Notes: generated by a model not told the origin, from the sequence alone. A stretch of 64,000 nucleotides of DNA from an uncultured Gammaproteobacteria bacterium (GCA_947259705.1 CAMYNL010000021.1:1-64000); one strand, 5' to 3'. Positions 44,523-53,908 are shown, counted from the stretch's first letter. Numbers and translations: made by a program.

Positions 44523-45269
44523 ATGCCTCTGTTGAGTTCCATGACACCGAGCCCCCATGCCGCCATCATAGGCGCCTCGGGCGGCATTGGGCATGAATTA
44601 GTGAGCCTGCTTGCAAATGACCGCGGCGTGGGAAGGGTTTTCGCATTTTCGCGCGTTCCGATTCCCGCTCGCCTGTCCAAGGTGGAAGCCCATGTCATCG
44701 ACATAACCGCGGAGGAGTCGGTGCGCGAGGCGGCTGCCGTTGCCTCGGCCGATTCGCCCCTCGACTTGGTCATCGTCAGCAGCGGCATTCTGCATCGTGC
44801 TGGCACCCTACAGCCGGAGAAGAGCATGCGTGAGTTGTCCCCGGCCAACTTGCTGGAATCGTTCACGGTAAACGCAGTGGGCCCGGCGATCGTAGCCAAG
44901 CATTTCCTGCCAGTGCTCCGCCGCGGGCAGAAAACGGTTTTCGCGGCACTGTCTGCACGCGTCGGCAGCATTACCGACAATCGTCTCGGTGGGTGGGCGT
45001 CTTACCGGGCTTCCAAAGCGGCTCTCAACATGTTGATGAAGACGCTCGCCATTGAGCAGGCGCGGCGGAACCCTCAGTCCATCGTTACCTGCCTGCATCC
45101 GGGCACGGTGGACACGCCGCTGTCGAGGCCGTACTCTGGCAGGGTGCCGGCCTCGCGCCTGTTCACACCGACACGGGCAGCCGGACACCTGCTCGAGGTG
45201 ATCGATGACCTCAAGCTTGACGACGCGGGCGGGTTCTACGCCTGGGACGGCAAGGCCATCGAATATTGA
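44523..45269 (+). CDS. Short-chain dehydrogenase/reductase (CsgA/C-factor-like)
   Basis: A 248-residue NAD(P)-dependent oxidoreductase. The dinucleotide motif is IIGASGGIGHELV (a TGxxxGxG variant), the structural motif reads VIVSSGIL (the NNAG position), and the catalytic Ser/Tyr/Lys are in AALSARVGSITDN and SYRASKAALNMLM. The C-terminal HPGTVDTPLSRPY is typical of the CsgA-like group. The substrate is unknown. The start is 44523 or 44541; neither has a clear Shine-Dalgarno. It is followed at once by a SOUL-protein remnant on the same strand. Confidence 0.85.
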   Translation: MPLLSSMTPSPHAAIIGASGGIGHELVSLLANDRGVGRVFAFSRVPIPARLSKVEAHVIDITAEESVREAAAVASADSPLDLVIVSSGILHRAGTLQPEKSMRELSPANLLESFTVNAVGPAIVAKHFLPVLRRGQKTVFAALSARVGSITDNRLGGWASYRASKAALNMLMKTLAIEQARRNPQSIVTCLHPGTVDTPLSRPYSGRVPASRLFTPTRAAGHLLEVIDDLKLDDAGGFYAWDGKAIEY

Positions 45270-45281
45270 GCGCCGCGGGTG

Positions 45282-45540
45282 GATCATAAGCGTGTGTTGA
45301 CGAAGACAACGCGCGTGATGGGGGTGCGACGTTACTTCGGCCGCCGGACCGAAAAGCACTACCGCAAGAACGAAGCTGCCCTACTTGCGGCCCACTGCAG
45401 TTGGCATGTGGACGCTGGATAAGCCGATCCTGGCCCGCTACCACGGTCCTTTCGCACGCTGGTTTCCGCGCCGCAACGAGGTCATGGTAGAGATCCGCTG
45501 GGGCGCTACCGATACAGTGCCGGAAAGCCACCTGGAATGA
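45282..45540 (+). pseudogene. SOUL heme-binding protein remnant (C-terminal part, frameshifted)
   Basis: Two frames together resemble the C-terminal half of a SOUL/HEBP protein. The first reads TRVMGVRRYFGRRTEKHYRK (about 45309-45370; a SOUL-like strand and helix). The second reads LRPTAVGMWTLDKPILARYH, then PFARWFPRRNEVMVEIRWG, to a stop at 45540 (the characteristic Y..P...RRNEV.VE close of SOUL domains). The N-terminal half and start are absent. A single frame cannot encode both blocks, so at least one indel is needed near 45375. In related genomes SOUL proteins tend to lie near SDR or photolyase genes, consistent with the SDR just upstream. Confidence 0.65.
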
Positions 45541-45620
45541 AGGAATTCATGCATCTGCCGCGTCGTGGTACACACGCCGGACCCGGTAAGGGCAAGCATT
45601 GAGGGTCTCGAATCAATTTG

Positions 45621-46658
45621 TCACGACCGGGGTCCGGTGCGTGATGAGCCGCCAGGGACGCCGACCGGGTTGTCGTAGGCGTGGCCCAGTACCGGGTGCG
45701 GGCGGTACGGGGCCGCCAGCGCAGCCAGTTCGTCTTCCGACAACTCCAGCTCCAGCGCCGCGATCGCTTCGTCGAGATGATTCAACTTGGTGGCACCAAT
45801 TATGGGGCTGGTAACGCCGGGTTGCTGCCGCAGCCAGGCCATCGCTACCTGGGCGTTTGACACCCCGCGCTGCCGGGCGATGCGGGTGACCTCGTCTACC
45901 ACGTCGAAGTCGCTGTCCTGATAGTACATCCGCCGCGCGTAGTCGTCGCTTCTGGCCCTGGTTGTCTCGTCGTCCTTGCTGCGGCCGCGGCTGCCGGTCA
46001 GAAAACCCCGCGCCAGCGGGCTCCAGGGCATGACCGCCACGCCCTCGAACCGGCACAACGGGATCATCTCCCGTTCCTCCTCCCGGTAGACCAGGTTGTA
46101 GTGGTTCTGCATGGAGGCGAACCTGGGGTAACCATACTGGTCTGCCAGGTAGAGAAAGCGCGCGAACTGCCACGCGTACATGCTGGATGCCCCCACGTGG
46201 AGCGCCTTGCCGGCGCGGACTATGTCGTCCAGGCCCTCGAGGGTTTCCTCCATCGGCGTGGACGGATCAAAGCGATGGATCTGATAGAGGTCGACATAAT
46301 CCGTGCCCAGCCGCTTCAGGCTGGCGTCGATGGCATGGCGAAGGTGCTTCCTGGCCAACCCGCGCTGGTTGGGGCTGTCCCCCATGCGCATGAAGACCTT
46401 GGTGGCGATAACCACATGTTCACGGTCCGCGGCCAGCTCAGCCAACGCCCTGCCCAGCACCGCCTCGCTTTCGCCGTTGGAATAGATGTCCGCGGTATCG
46501 AAGAAGTTGATACCAGCCTCCAGTGCCCGCTCCATGAATGGCCTGGATGCCTTCTCGTTCAGCACCCAGTCCCGCCACGCGGGCGAGCCATAGCTCATGC
46601 AGCCAAAGCAGAGTGGTGATACCTTGAGGCCGGTGTTTCCAAATGGAATGTAATTCAT
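45621..46658 (-). CDS. Aldo/keto reductase
   Basis: A 345-residue cytosolic NADPH-dependent oxidoreductase with an (alpha/beta)8 barrel. The catalytic tetrad is visible: Asp54 and Tyr59 in NFFDTADIYSNGESE, Lys87 in VVIATKVF and His128 in LYQIHRFD. Further family words are GLKVSPLCFGCMSYG at the N-terminus, MQNHYNLVYREEEREMIPLC and SPIIGATKLNHLDEAIAAL near the C-terminus. Length and blocks match the YajO-like group. The substrate is unknown. Confidence 0.92.
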   Translation of the reverse strand: MNYIPFGNTGLKVSPLCFGCMSYGSPAWRDWVLNEKASRPFMERALEAGINFFDTADIYSNGESEAVLGRALAELAADREHVVIATKVFMRMGDSPNQRGLARKHLRHAIDASLKRLGTDYVDLYQIHRFDPSTPMEETLEGLDDIVRAGKALHVGASSMYAWQFARFLYLADQYGYPRFASMQNHYNLVYREEEREMIPLCRFEGVAVMPWSPLARGFLTGSRGRSKDDETTRARSDDYARRMYYQDSDFDVVDEVTRIARQRGVSNAQVAMAWLRQQPGVTSPIIGATKLNHLDEAIAALELELSEDELAALAAPYRPHPVLGHAYDNPVGVPGGSSRTGPRS

Positions 46659-46767
46659 GGCATTGCCTTAAGGGTCGAGGGACCGGCGCAAGTATCCCGT
46701 ATTCGATTCGGTATCCTATGGTACCGCAACTGTCGATACCCGAAAACGCGCATGGGCCGGAAGCCGC

Positions 46768-48588
46768 CTAACCATAGCACTCCAGCACTCGACCGGCTCC
46801 GTCACGCCGAATGGCCTGGTATTTTTCCCAGAACGAGCGGTCCACTGCGCGTTGCCTGGGGGTGGCGCCTTCGAAACGGTAGCGGCGCAGCTGCCGGGGG
46901 CCGCCGTTGTACAGCGCATAGGTGGCGCGGGCGAGATTATGCACATCCCTGGTCACTTTGTGTTCCTTGTTGCGGATGGCGTACTTGACAAGGTAGTGCC
47001 GCAGGATTTCGCTGCCGGCGCTGGCGTTGTAGCTGATGTCCCAAGACAGCGCATGGGGGTCATAGAATCCGCGCCAAACCCTTGGCAGTACCTGCATGAT
47101 GCCTACGGCACCCGACTGCGATTTGATGGGCCAGCGCTTATCCTTATGCACCACGTACTGGCGCCAGCAGCTTTCCTGCCAGGCCGTGGCCAGCACCAGC
47201 GGCGTGAAGACCTGGCGGAATTCGCTGGCCAGCGGCTTCAAGCGTAAGGTGTCGTCCGCGGTATCCTCCAGCAGGTGCCCGATCCGCAGCAGGTAGCCGG
47301 GCAACTCGGGGCGCGTTGGCAGCCATCGGTTCAATCGTGCCAACGACTTGTCGTCCCAGCCCGTCACCGCGTGGGCACGCGGGATCAGCCAGCCACTGCC
47401 GGAGTGGCCTGGTGCGACCGGTTGTCGCTGCGGCAGCGGGTCTCCGAACTCGAACAGTTCGCGCAGTTTTGGATCTACCGATTCGTCGAACCGCAATGGA
47501 TCCCCGGTCGCGTCCGGCGCCATGAGCCGCGCCAAGCGGCGCAATGCATCGGTAGATATCTCGATTCCAAAACCCGGACCCAATCGGTCAATGGCCTGCA
47601 GTGCATCCGCTGCCGCGATGAAACTGACCAGGTGCAGGGCTGACGCGCCCGGCAGGGCCAGGCTGATTTCGCGTAGAAGCGGTGACAGTTGCGTCCACGA
47701 CTCCAGGAACAGCGCGCGCACTGGGTCCGGAGATTTTGATCGCTCTCTCATGGCCGTATCCAGCAGCTCGTAACGGGCTTCCAGTAGTATCTGCAGCAGG
47801 GCATCCCGCTTGCTGGCGTCGGTGGTGACGATGGCCGCATGCTTGACGACAAAGGTCAGAAAGGCATCGTAGTGCTGCAGCAGCACGGCCAGGCCGGCCA
47901 ATTCGTCGTCCTGGGTGAGAGCGGGCTGTGGCCCGTCGGATGCCGCCGAGAACGACGGCTGGGCGTCGAAGGTCAGGCTGGCCGACACCCCCTCATCCGT
48001 CACGCCCAATTCACCGAGCGTCATAGATTCTACCAATTCGGCAAACGCCGCCGCGTCCCGGGGGGCGGTAAACTGTGCCAGCAGCTTCCCTACCTCGGCC
48101 AGCGCCGGCGCCAGTTCCAGGCGCAGCACGTCGAATCGCGGATGGGCATAGCGCTTGGTCCAGTCCCATATCACAGCGGGGATGTCGCGCTGGCCGTGTT
48201 TGTCTCGCAGGCGCGAGTCCGTGACGCGAAACAGGATGCCGGCTCCGTCGGCGGCGACTTCCGGCCGCTCCACGATCTCGACGATACCGCGCCACCGGAA
48301 CAACACTATGCATTGATCGACTATCAGCTGTCCGACGCGCGCCTCGGCGTCGCTGGCAATCGTCAGGCCGGTCTCGGCAACCGATGACCGCGGCCGGGTG
48401 AGGACCATGTAATTGCAACCGCTGCCGTCGTCCCATATCCGAGCGCTTTGCCCGGCGTCGGTGAAGATGTTGCTCTTTGTCTGTTGCAGCAGATAGTTGT
48501 TCCCGATGACCAGCGGTATGCGCACCGGTTCCGCCAATGCCGGCGCCGTCCAGCCGATGACGACCAGCAACAGTGCTGGTTTCAGCAT
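46768..48588 (-). CDS. Exported lytic transglycosylase with C-terminal SLT domain
   Basis: A 606-residue protein with a signal peptide (about 1-19). The first 430 residues are helical and unlike known families. The C-terminal SLT domain (about 455-580) has LATAWQESCWRQYVVH with the catalytic Glu, SGAVGIMQVLPRVWRGF and ATYALYNGGPRQLRRYRFEG. It cuts peptidoglycan in the periplasm. The long N-terminal part may determine localisation or timing. It ends about 110 bp from the convergent-side aldo-keto reductase promoter region and stands alone. This is the second SLT enzyme in the window, with a different architecture from the MltF-like one. Confidence 0.8.
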   Translation of the reverse strand: MLKPALLLVVIGWTAPALAEPVRIPLVIGNNYLLQQTKSNIFTDAGQSARIWDDGSGCNYMVLTRPRSSVAETGLTIASDAEARVGQLIVDQCIVLFRWRGIVEIVERPEVAADGAGILFRVTDSRLRDKHGQRDIPAVIWDWTKRYAHPRFDVLRLELAPALAEVGKLLAQFTAPRDAAAFAELVESMTLGELGVTDEGVSASLTFDAQPSFSAASDGPQPALTQDDELAGLAVLLQHYDAFLTFVVKHAAIVTTDASKRDALLQILLEARYELLDTAMRERSKSPDPVRALFLESWTQLSPLLREISLALPGASALHLVSFIAAADALQAIDRLGPGFGIEISTDALRRLARLMAPDATGDPLRFDESVDPKLRELFEFGDPLPQRQPVAPGHSGSGWLIPRAHAVTGWDDKSLARLNRWLPTRPELPGYLLRIGHLLEDTADDTLRLKPLASEFRQVFTPLVLATAWQESCWRQYVVHKDKRWPIKSQSGAVGIMQVLPRVWRGFYDPHALSWDISYNASAGSEILRHYLVKYAIRNKEHKVTRDVHNLARATYALYNGGPRQLRRYRFEGATPRQRAVDRSFWEKYQAIRRDGAGRVLECYG

Positions 48589-48700
48589 GGTGGCTGCACT
48601 GAACGGGCGTTACTTGGACGGGTCGCGGCATGGAACCGGGTATGCCGGCACTGACACCGCAGGACCGGGCGCGCGCCACCGCCGGTGGACCGGTCCTCGC

Positions 48701-49354
48701 TCAAGGGTAAAGTCGAACCGCTGACCATTGATCTCCTTGCCGCGTGAACTGCAGTCGGTCATGCAGGCGGTCGGCGCGGCCCTGCCAGAACTCCAGCCTT
48801 TCCGGCCGCAGACGATAACCACCCCAGAACTCGGGCAGCGGGACTTCCGCATCGGCGAATCGCTGTTTACACGCCTGAAACCGTTGCTCGAGTTCGCCGC
48901 GGCTGGCCAATGCCGCACTCTGTCTTGAGGCCCATGCCCCGATGCGACTGCCCCGTGCGCGAGTGTGGAAATATTGCGCCGATTCCTGTCTGCTGATACG
49001 GTATACACGGCCCTCCACCCTCACCTGTCGTTGCAGCGGAAACCACTGAAACACCAGCGCGGCGCGATTGTTCGCGTCCAGTTCCCTGGCTTTTCGACTG
49101 CCGTAATTGGTGTAGAAGACGAAACCGTCGTTGTCGGCCTGTTTGAGCAGGACCATGCGTGCCGAGGGGGTCCCGTCAGGAGTCGCGGTGGCAAGGCACA
49201 TGGCTTCCGGCATCAAAATGCCGGAATCCTTGGCGGCCTCGAACCATTCATTGAATAAATTAATAGGATCGCGGTCGGTACTGGCCTCGGGTAATCCCCG
49301 GACGACCCCTTTTCCCAGCGTGGCGAGCAGGCGCAGTGATCTCAGCAGCGACAT
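48701..49354 (-). CDS. pdxH: Pyridoxamine 5'-phosphate oxidase
   Basis: A 217-residue FMN enzyme making pyridoxal 5'-phosphate from PNP or PMP, the last step of vitamin B6 synthesis and salvage. Conserved blocks: DPINLFNEWFEAA, EAMCLATATPDGTPSARMVLLK, FVFYTNYGSRKARELD, RQVRVEGRVYRIS, and the C-terminal PEFWGGYRLRPERLEFWQGRADRLHDRL (FMN/PLP-site Arg and Trp). The start at 49354 is chosen because the 16 residues of the longer frame (from 49402) do not resemble PdxH. Confidence 0.95.
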   Translation of the reverse strand: MSLLRSLRLLATLGKGVVRGLPEASTDRDPINLFNEWFEAAKDSGILMPEAMCLATATPDGTPSARMVLLKQADNDGFVFYTNYGSRKARELDANNRAALVFQWFPLQRQVRVEGRVYRISRQESAQYFHTRARGSRIGAWASRQSAALASRGELEQRFQACKQRFADAEVPLPEFWGGYRLRPERLEFWQGRADRLHDRLQFTRQGDQWSAVRLYP

Positions 49355-49478
49355 GGCGCCGATAATAGCAGTTGGCTGCGCTGTCGTAGCAATTCGTTCC
49401 ACGGCGGGGTCCGCATATTAAGAGTGGGCAAGAAGCCGGCATGGTGGCACTCGCCCCCGATGGGGTAACGGACATTCA

Positions 49479-50285
49479 CTATCCGGGGAATACTTGATAA
49501 AAGCCCTTTGCGGCGACCACGTGGATGGGGATTCCGAACAACTCGCTCAAGCGGCGGTCCTGCAAAATCTCTTCCTTGCCGCCGTCCGCCGCGACCTTGC
49601 CACGATCCAGCAGGACCACGCGCCCGACTTCGGGAGGAATCTCGTGTATGTGATGGGTTACCAGCAAGACCGTGTGTCCGCTGTTCATCAGGCGGCGTAG
49701 ATAACCGATGTACTGGAATGTCGCCTTGAGGTCCAGGCCGCTGGTCGGTTCGTCGAGGACCAGAGCATCCGGGTCGTGTATCAATGCCCGTGCGAGCAGG
49801 AACCGCCGCTGCTGACCGGTGGACATTTCCCCAAAACGGCGATCCCGGATATCGATCAGGTCGAGTTCCGTGATAATTCGCCGGGCCCGGGCGAGCTGAT
49901 GATCGGTAAAGTTCTGGTGCGCCCAGGTGCCTATGGAGGAGTAGAAGCCCGAGAGCACCACCTCGAAGCCGGTGACGTGGCCCAGGTACGAGTTCTGCAG
50001 GTCGTTGGAAATGATTCCAAGATGTGAACGCAGGTCCCATACGCTCCATCTCTCCTGCCCGAACAGCCGTACCCAGGAATCCTGCCTGTCCACATGGTAG
50101 ATTTCTCGGGACAACAGTTTAAGCAGGGTGCTCTTTCCGGCCCCGTTGGGGCCAAGTATGGCGGTATGTTCGCCATCCCGTACGCGTAAGGTCAGGTCCT
50201 GAAACACGCGGTTGTCGCCACGGTAGACGGTGGCGTTCTGAATTTCGACAATGTCAGGCTTCAATCCCGGGGGATGAGAATTCAT
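49479..50285 (-). CDS. Orphan ABC transporter ATPase (ModF/iron-type)
   Basis: A 268-residue ATP-binding subunit. Walker A GPNGAGKST (about 46-54), signature MSTGQQRR, Walker B ALVLDEPTSGLD and the H-loop (LLVTHHIHEIPPEV) are all intact. The closest look is to the ATPases annotated as ModF or iron-type, which act without an adjacent permease. None is next to it here; the znuACB-like operon lies about 1 kb away on the other strand and has its own ATPase. Its role is therefore unclear: transport with a distant permease or a soluble ATPase function. The start at 50285 removes an upstream eight-residue lead. Confidence 0.82.
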   Translation of the reverse strand: MNSHPPGLKPDIVEIQNATVYRGDNRVFQDLTLRVRDGEHTAILGPNGAGKSTLLKLLSREIYHVDRQDSWVRLFGQERWSVWDLRSHLGIISNDLQNSYLGHVTGFEVVLSGFYSSIGTWAHQNFTDHQLARARRIITELDLIDIRDRRFGEMSTGQQRRFLLARALIHDPDALVLDEPTSGLDLKATFQYIGYLRRLMNSGHTVLLVTHHIHEIPPEVGRVVLLDRGKVAADGGKEEILQDRRLSELFGIPIHVVAAKGFYQVFPG

Positions 50286-50497
50286 GCATGCACTGGTGGT
50301 GTTGTTCACGCTTCGGTTCTGTTGCGGGCTCCTATTCTATTGGAATCCCTTGGCTGGCCGCATCGATTTATGCGGGGCGGGCAGGATATGATCCAGAACG
50401 CTGTGGTCACCGTGCCATTTCGTGTTTCACCCTGTATTCACACCGCGCACCGGATGATTTGATATCACCGTTCCATAACAGTCAGCAAGGAGTGAAA

Positions 50498-50968
50498 ATG
50501 TCGATCGAAGAAGGCAAAGCCGCACCTGCGTTTACCCTTAGGAATGCCGCTGGAGAAGAGGTGGCGTTGAAGGACCTGCGAGGGCGGGACGTGATTGTCT
50601 ATTTTTATCCGCGAGACGATACCCCGGGCTGCACCAAGGAGGCCTGCGGATTCCGTGACGTGTGGCGGGACATCGAAAAGACAGGCACAGCGGTGCTGGG
50701 CATCTCGCCGGATGACGAATCAACTCATCAGAAATTCGCGGCCAAATACAAGTTGCCGTTCACTCTGCTTTCCGATCCGGATAAGAAAGTAATGACCAAG
50801 TACGGTGCGTTCGGGGAGAAAATGATGTACGGAAAGAAGACCCTGGGCGTGATTCGTTCCACAGTGTGGATCGGGCCGGACGGCAAGGTGAAGAAGCACT
50901 GGAAGCGGGTGGCGAAAGCGGCTGACCATCCCGGCAAGGTGCTGGAAGCGTTGCAGGGCGGAAGCTGA
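50498..50968 (+). CDS. bcp: Thiol peroxidase, Bcp/PrxQ-type peroxiredoxin
   Basis: A 156-residue cytosolic peroxiredoxin reducing hydroperoxides. The peroxidatic Cys45 and resolving Cys50 are in DTPGCTKEACGFRD, the five-residue spacing diagnostic of Bcp/PrxQ. YFYPRDDTPGC and a catalytic Arg in GVIRSTVWIGPDG complete the site. AAGGAG at 50487-50492 fixes the start at 50498. It is divergent from the orphan ABC ATPase. Confidence 0.93.
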   Translation: MSIEEGKAAPAFTLRNAAGEEVALKDLRGRDVIVYFYPRDDTPGCTKEACGFRDVWRDIEKTGTAVLGISPDDESTHQKFAAKYKLPFTLLSDPDKKVMTKYGAFGEKMMYGKKTLGVIRSTVWIGPDGKVKKHWKRVAKAADHPGKVLEALQGGS

Positions 50969-51370
50969 AACGCCGGCAGCGGGCGGCGCCAGCCGATCGT
51001 CTCGACGTGCAGGTGCGCAGGCCGCGCAGCTATCGCTGATACCTCCCTGCCCACCCCGGAGGCAGCACCCGCGAGCGGCAATCACTGCCCGACATGGGGC
51101 TGCGGCCAGCTGTCCGTGGCTGGCAGCGGCCTGGCGCCAATACGCCAGCCCCCCTGACGGGATGGGCAGCCGATATCCCGCCGACCTGCTGTTTAATCGG
51201 CGACCTTGACGGTTCCTTGGCCCCTTGCCTCCCGCCGGCATCGAGAATCGACTGCCAGCACGTGCGCCCATTTACTGGCTGTCGACCGGCGGTCCGGCGG
51301 CCGCTGCCCTCAAACACGCCGGCGATTAATGGTATGGTATAACATAACACGCTGTGATCGATGAGCACCC
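50969..51370. other. 402-bp spacer carrying the znuACB control region
   Basis: No protein gene was recognised. The right end (51325-51355) is AT-rich and contains a palindrome listed separately. The rest is GC-rich with no repeat. Confidence 0.4.
51331..51348 (+). promoter_or_regulatory. Candidate Zur-type operator
   Basis: GGTATGGTATAACATAAC is an imperfect palindrome (seven of nine arm positions pair) resembling the Zur boxes of proteobacteria (GTTATG...CATAAC core). It sits 22 nt before the start of the zinc-binding-protein gene and includes a TATAAC-type -10 region, as expected of a zinc-responsive repressor site. No zur gene is in the window; assignment is by pattern and context. Confidence 0.55.
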
Positions 51371-52252
51371 ATGACGAAGTGGTTTTGTCTGCTGATAGGC
51401 GTACTGTTGAGACCGGTGCTGGCCGATGGTCTGCCTGTCGTGGTCAGCATTCCTCCACAGAAGTATTTTCTGGAGCGCGTCGGCGCTGAATTCGTGTCGG
51501 TGGATGTCCTGGTCGGGCCGGGTCGAAGCCCGGTTAGCTATGCACCCACGGCACGGCAGCTCGAGACCATGTCCCGAGCGCGTTTGTTCGTTCGCATTGG
51601 CGTGCCGTTCGAACAGCGGTGGATGTCCAGATTCGCAGAGGGTTCCGGTCCCCTGAACATCCTCGATTCACGCGACGGTATCGTCTTGCGTGGTCCGGAC
51701 TCGTTGGCGATAGCACCGGGTGCAGGTGGTGAGCACAAACAGGGTCATGCTCATGACCGTCTGGTGATGGACCCTCACGTGTGGTTGAGTCCGCCGCTGG
51801 TGAAGGAAATGGCGCGGCGCCTGCGTGACCGGCTGGTGCTGCTTGACCCGGCGAACCAGGAACATTATGAGTCGAATTTCACGCGGTTCGCGGTTGACCT
51901 GGATGTACTGGACAGTGAAATTCGTGAAATGCTGCGCCCTTACCAGGGTATGCATTTCCTGGTCTTTCACCCTGCATGGGGATATTTCGCCGACACTTAT
52001 GGCCTGCATCAGATCGCCGTGGAGACGGGGGGCAGGGCGCCGGGTCCGAAGACACTTGGCAAACTGGTCGAGGTAGCCCGGGCGTATGACATCCGCACCG
52101 TGTTCGTCGAGCGGCAATTCGGGGCCAGGACCGCACGGGCAGTGGCGGATGCTATAGGCGGACGCGTGGTGATCGTCGATCCGCTTGCAGAGGACTATCT
52201 GGATAACATGCGATCTGTCGCGCGGTCGCTGACGGGAGTATGGAACAAGTGA
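51371..52252 (+). CDS. znuA: ZnuA-like metal ABC transporter substrate-binding protein
   Basis: A 293-residue cluster A-I binding protein for zinc or manganese. A signal peptide (about 1-18) is followed by VVVSIPPQKYFLERVGAE. The usual first metal-ligand His of the SPH.Y.P motif is Val55 here (GRSPVSYAPTARQ). The other ligands are visible: H136 in MDPHVWLSP, H200 in FHPAWGYFADTYG and the late Asp near 275. A His-rich loop (GEHKQGHAHD, about 120-129) may help bind Zn. It is the first gene of a compact operon with an ATPase gene (7 nt gap) and a permease gene. Confidence 0.85.
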   Translation: MTKWFCLLIGVLLRPVLADGLPVVVSIPPQKYFLERVGAEFVSVDVLVGPGRSPVSYAPTARQLETMSRARLFVRIGVPFEQRWMSRFAEGSGPLNILDSRDGIVLRGPDSLAIAPGAGGEHKQGHAHDRLVMDPHVWLSPPLVKEMARRLRDRLVLLDPANQEHYESNFTRFAVDLDVLDSEIREMLRPYQGMHFLVFHPAWGYFADTYGLHQIAVETGGRAPGPKTLGKLVEVARAYDIRTVFVERQFGARTARAVADAIGGRVVIVDPLAEDYLDNMRSVARSLTGVWNK

Positions 52253-52259
52253 ACGTATC

Positions 52260-52994
52260 GTGATTCCCACGCTGGTTAGGTTCGAAGACGTGTCATTCCG
52301 CTATTCGGGGCCCATGGTGTTGGAAAGCGTGCACCTGGACATCAACGAGGGAGAGTTTGTGGGTGTAGTGGGGCCCAACGCCGGGGGCAAAAGCACCTTG
52401 CTAAAGTTGATGCTCGGATTACTGCCACCTACCCGAGGCAAGGTATCGGTGGCGGGCAGACCGCCACAGCAGGCAACCCGCATGATGGGTTACGTGCCAC
52501 AGTATCCTGCATTCGGGCGTGACTTTCCGATCACCGTCGAGCAGACGGTTCTGCTCGGGCGGCTCGGCGTGACCCGATGGTGGGGCGGCTGGAGCCGGGC
52601 CGACCGCGAATCGATAAGGAACGTGATGGAACGGACAGAGATCGCGCCACTGGCACGGCGACAACTGGGCACCCTGTCCGGGGGGCAGTTGCAGCGCGTG
52701 CTGCTAGCGCGCGCACTGGCGTGCGAGCCAGCGCTGCTGCTGCTGGATGAACCGACAGCCAACATCGACATGCGGTCGGAGAGTGACATCTTCGATTTGC
52801 TTAAGGAACTGAACAGGAAGATGACCATCGTGGTAGTGTCGCACGACGTGGGATTCATCTCTCAATATGTTACCCGGGTGGCTTGCCTGAACCGTACCTT
52901 GATATGTTGTCATCCCACCTACGAACTGGATGGCCGCACTATCAAGCAGCTGTATGGTGACGCGGTACAGATGGTGGGGCATTCTCATGACTGA
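52260..52994 (+). CDS. znuC: ZnuC-like ABC transporter ATP-binding protein
   Basis: A 244-residue ATPase energising metal uptake. Walker A GPNAGGKST (about 39-47), signature LSGGQLQRV, Walker B LLLLDEPTANID and the H-loop VVVSHDVGFIS are intact. The Q-loop is VPQYPAF. The start is GTG at 52260. Its end overlaps the permease start by 8 nt, so the two are translationally coupled. The C-terminus HSHD follows the family style. Confidence 0.9.
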   Translation: MIPTLVRFEDVSFRYSGPMVLESVHLDINEGEFVGVVGPNAGGKSTLLKLMLGLLPPTRGKVSVAGRPPQQATRMMGYVPQYPAFGRDFPITVEQTVLLGRLGVTRWWGGWSRADRESIRNVMERTEIAPLARRQLGTLSGGQLQRVLLARALACEPALLLLDEPTANIDMRSESDIFDLLKELNRKMTIVVVSHDVGFISQYVTRVACLNRTLICCHPTYELDGRTIKQLYGDAVQMVGHSHD

Positions 52995-53814
52995 TTTTGT
53001 CGCCGCCCTCGTCCAACATGAATTCCTTCAGACAGCGGTCATCGCCGGCGTACTGGCCAGCATCGGTTGCGGCGTCATCGGCAGCTATGTAGTGGTCAAG
53101 AGGATAACGTTTCTGGCGGGCGGAATCGCCCATGCCGTGCTCGGGGGAATGGGCGCGGCGCTGTTTTACGGTGTCGATCCCTTGAATGGCGCGCTGGCGG
53201 CCGCCGTGATCGCTGCGATTGTCATCGGCCTGGTGAAACTCCACCTGAGGCAGCATGAAGACACCACGATCGGCGCCATGTGGGCCGTCGGTATGGCGGT
53301 GGGGATCATCTTCATATCCCGGACTCCGGGCTACCAGGTCGATCTGATGAGCTACCTTTTCGGCAACATACTGCTCGTTCCCTCGCCCGACCTGCGTTGG
53401 ATGCTTGGCCTGGACGTTCTCCTGCTGAGCCTCACGGTTGTGTTCTACAAGCAGTTCCTTGCTGTATGCTTCGACGAGGAGTTCGCACGACTGAGGGGTG
53501 TACCGGTGACCATATTCTATTTGCTCTTGTTGTGCATGGTCGCGATATCGGTGGTGCTGCTGATCCAGGTCGTGGGCCTGATCCTGGTCATCGCCCTGCT
53601 GACTCTGCCAGCAGCGATCGCCCAGCAGTACGCGAACTCCGTGGGGCGCATGATGGTACTGGCCATCGCGCTGGGCGCCTTGTTCTGTGTACTTGGACTG
53701 GGTCTCAGCTACCGGCCCGATTTTCCTCCCGGGGCCACCATCGTCCTGGTGACCGGCGCGGCGTTTCTCCTGTCCAGCCTGGTTTCCGCGCTCGTTAGGG
53801 CCGGGCGTCGCTAG
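52987..53814 (+). CDS. znuB: ZnuB-like ABC transporter permease
   Basis: A 275-residue inner-membrane permease of the metal ABC-3 family with about eight hydrophobic helices. Typical blocks: GVLASIGCGVIGSYVVVKRITFLAGGIAHAVLGGMG in the first third, DLMSYLFGNILLV in the centre and LLIQVVGLILVIALLTLPAAIA. The start at 52987 overlaps the ATPase stop. With the binding protein and ATPase it forms a complete zinc/manganese importer. Confidence 0.9.
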   Translation: MTDFVAALVQHEFLQTAVIAGVLASIGCGVIGSYVVVKRITFLAGGIAHAVLGGMGAALFYGVDPLNGALAAAVIAAIVIGLVKLHLRQHEDTTIGAMWAVGMAVGIIFISRTPGYQVDLMSYLFGNILLVPSPDLRWMLGLDVLLLSLTVVFYKQFLAVCFDEEFARLRGVPVTIFYLLLLCMVAISVVLLIQVVGLILVIALLTLPAAIAQQYANSVGRMMVLAIALGALFCVLGLGLSYRPDFPPGATIVLVTGAAFLLSSLVSALVRAGRR

Positions 53815-53908
53815 ACACTGCACGGGTCGGGATTTCCGTGGGTTGTGGAACTCGCGCGCCGCGATGGAGTAAAGTGCGTATCCCGCCGAATGCCAAGTGG
53901 AAATAATC

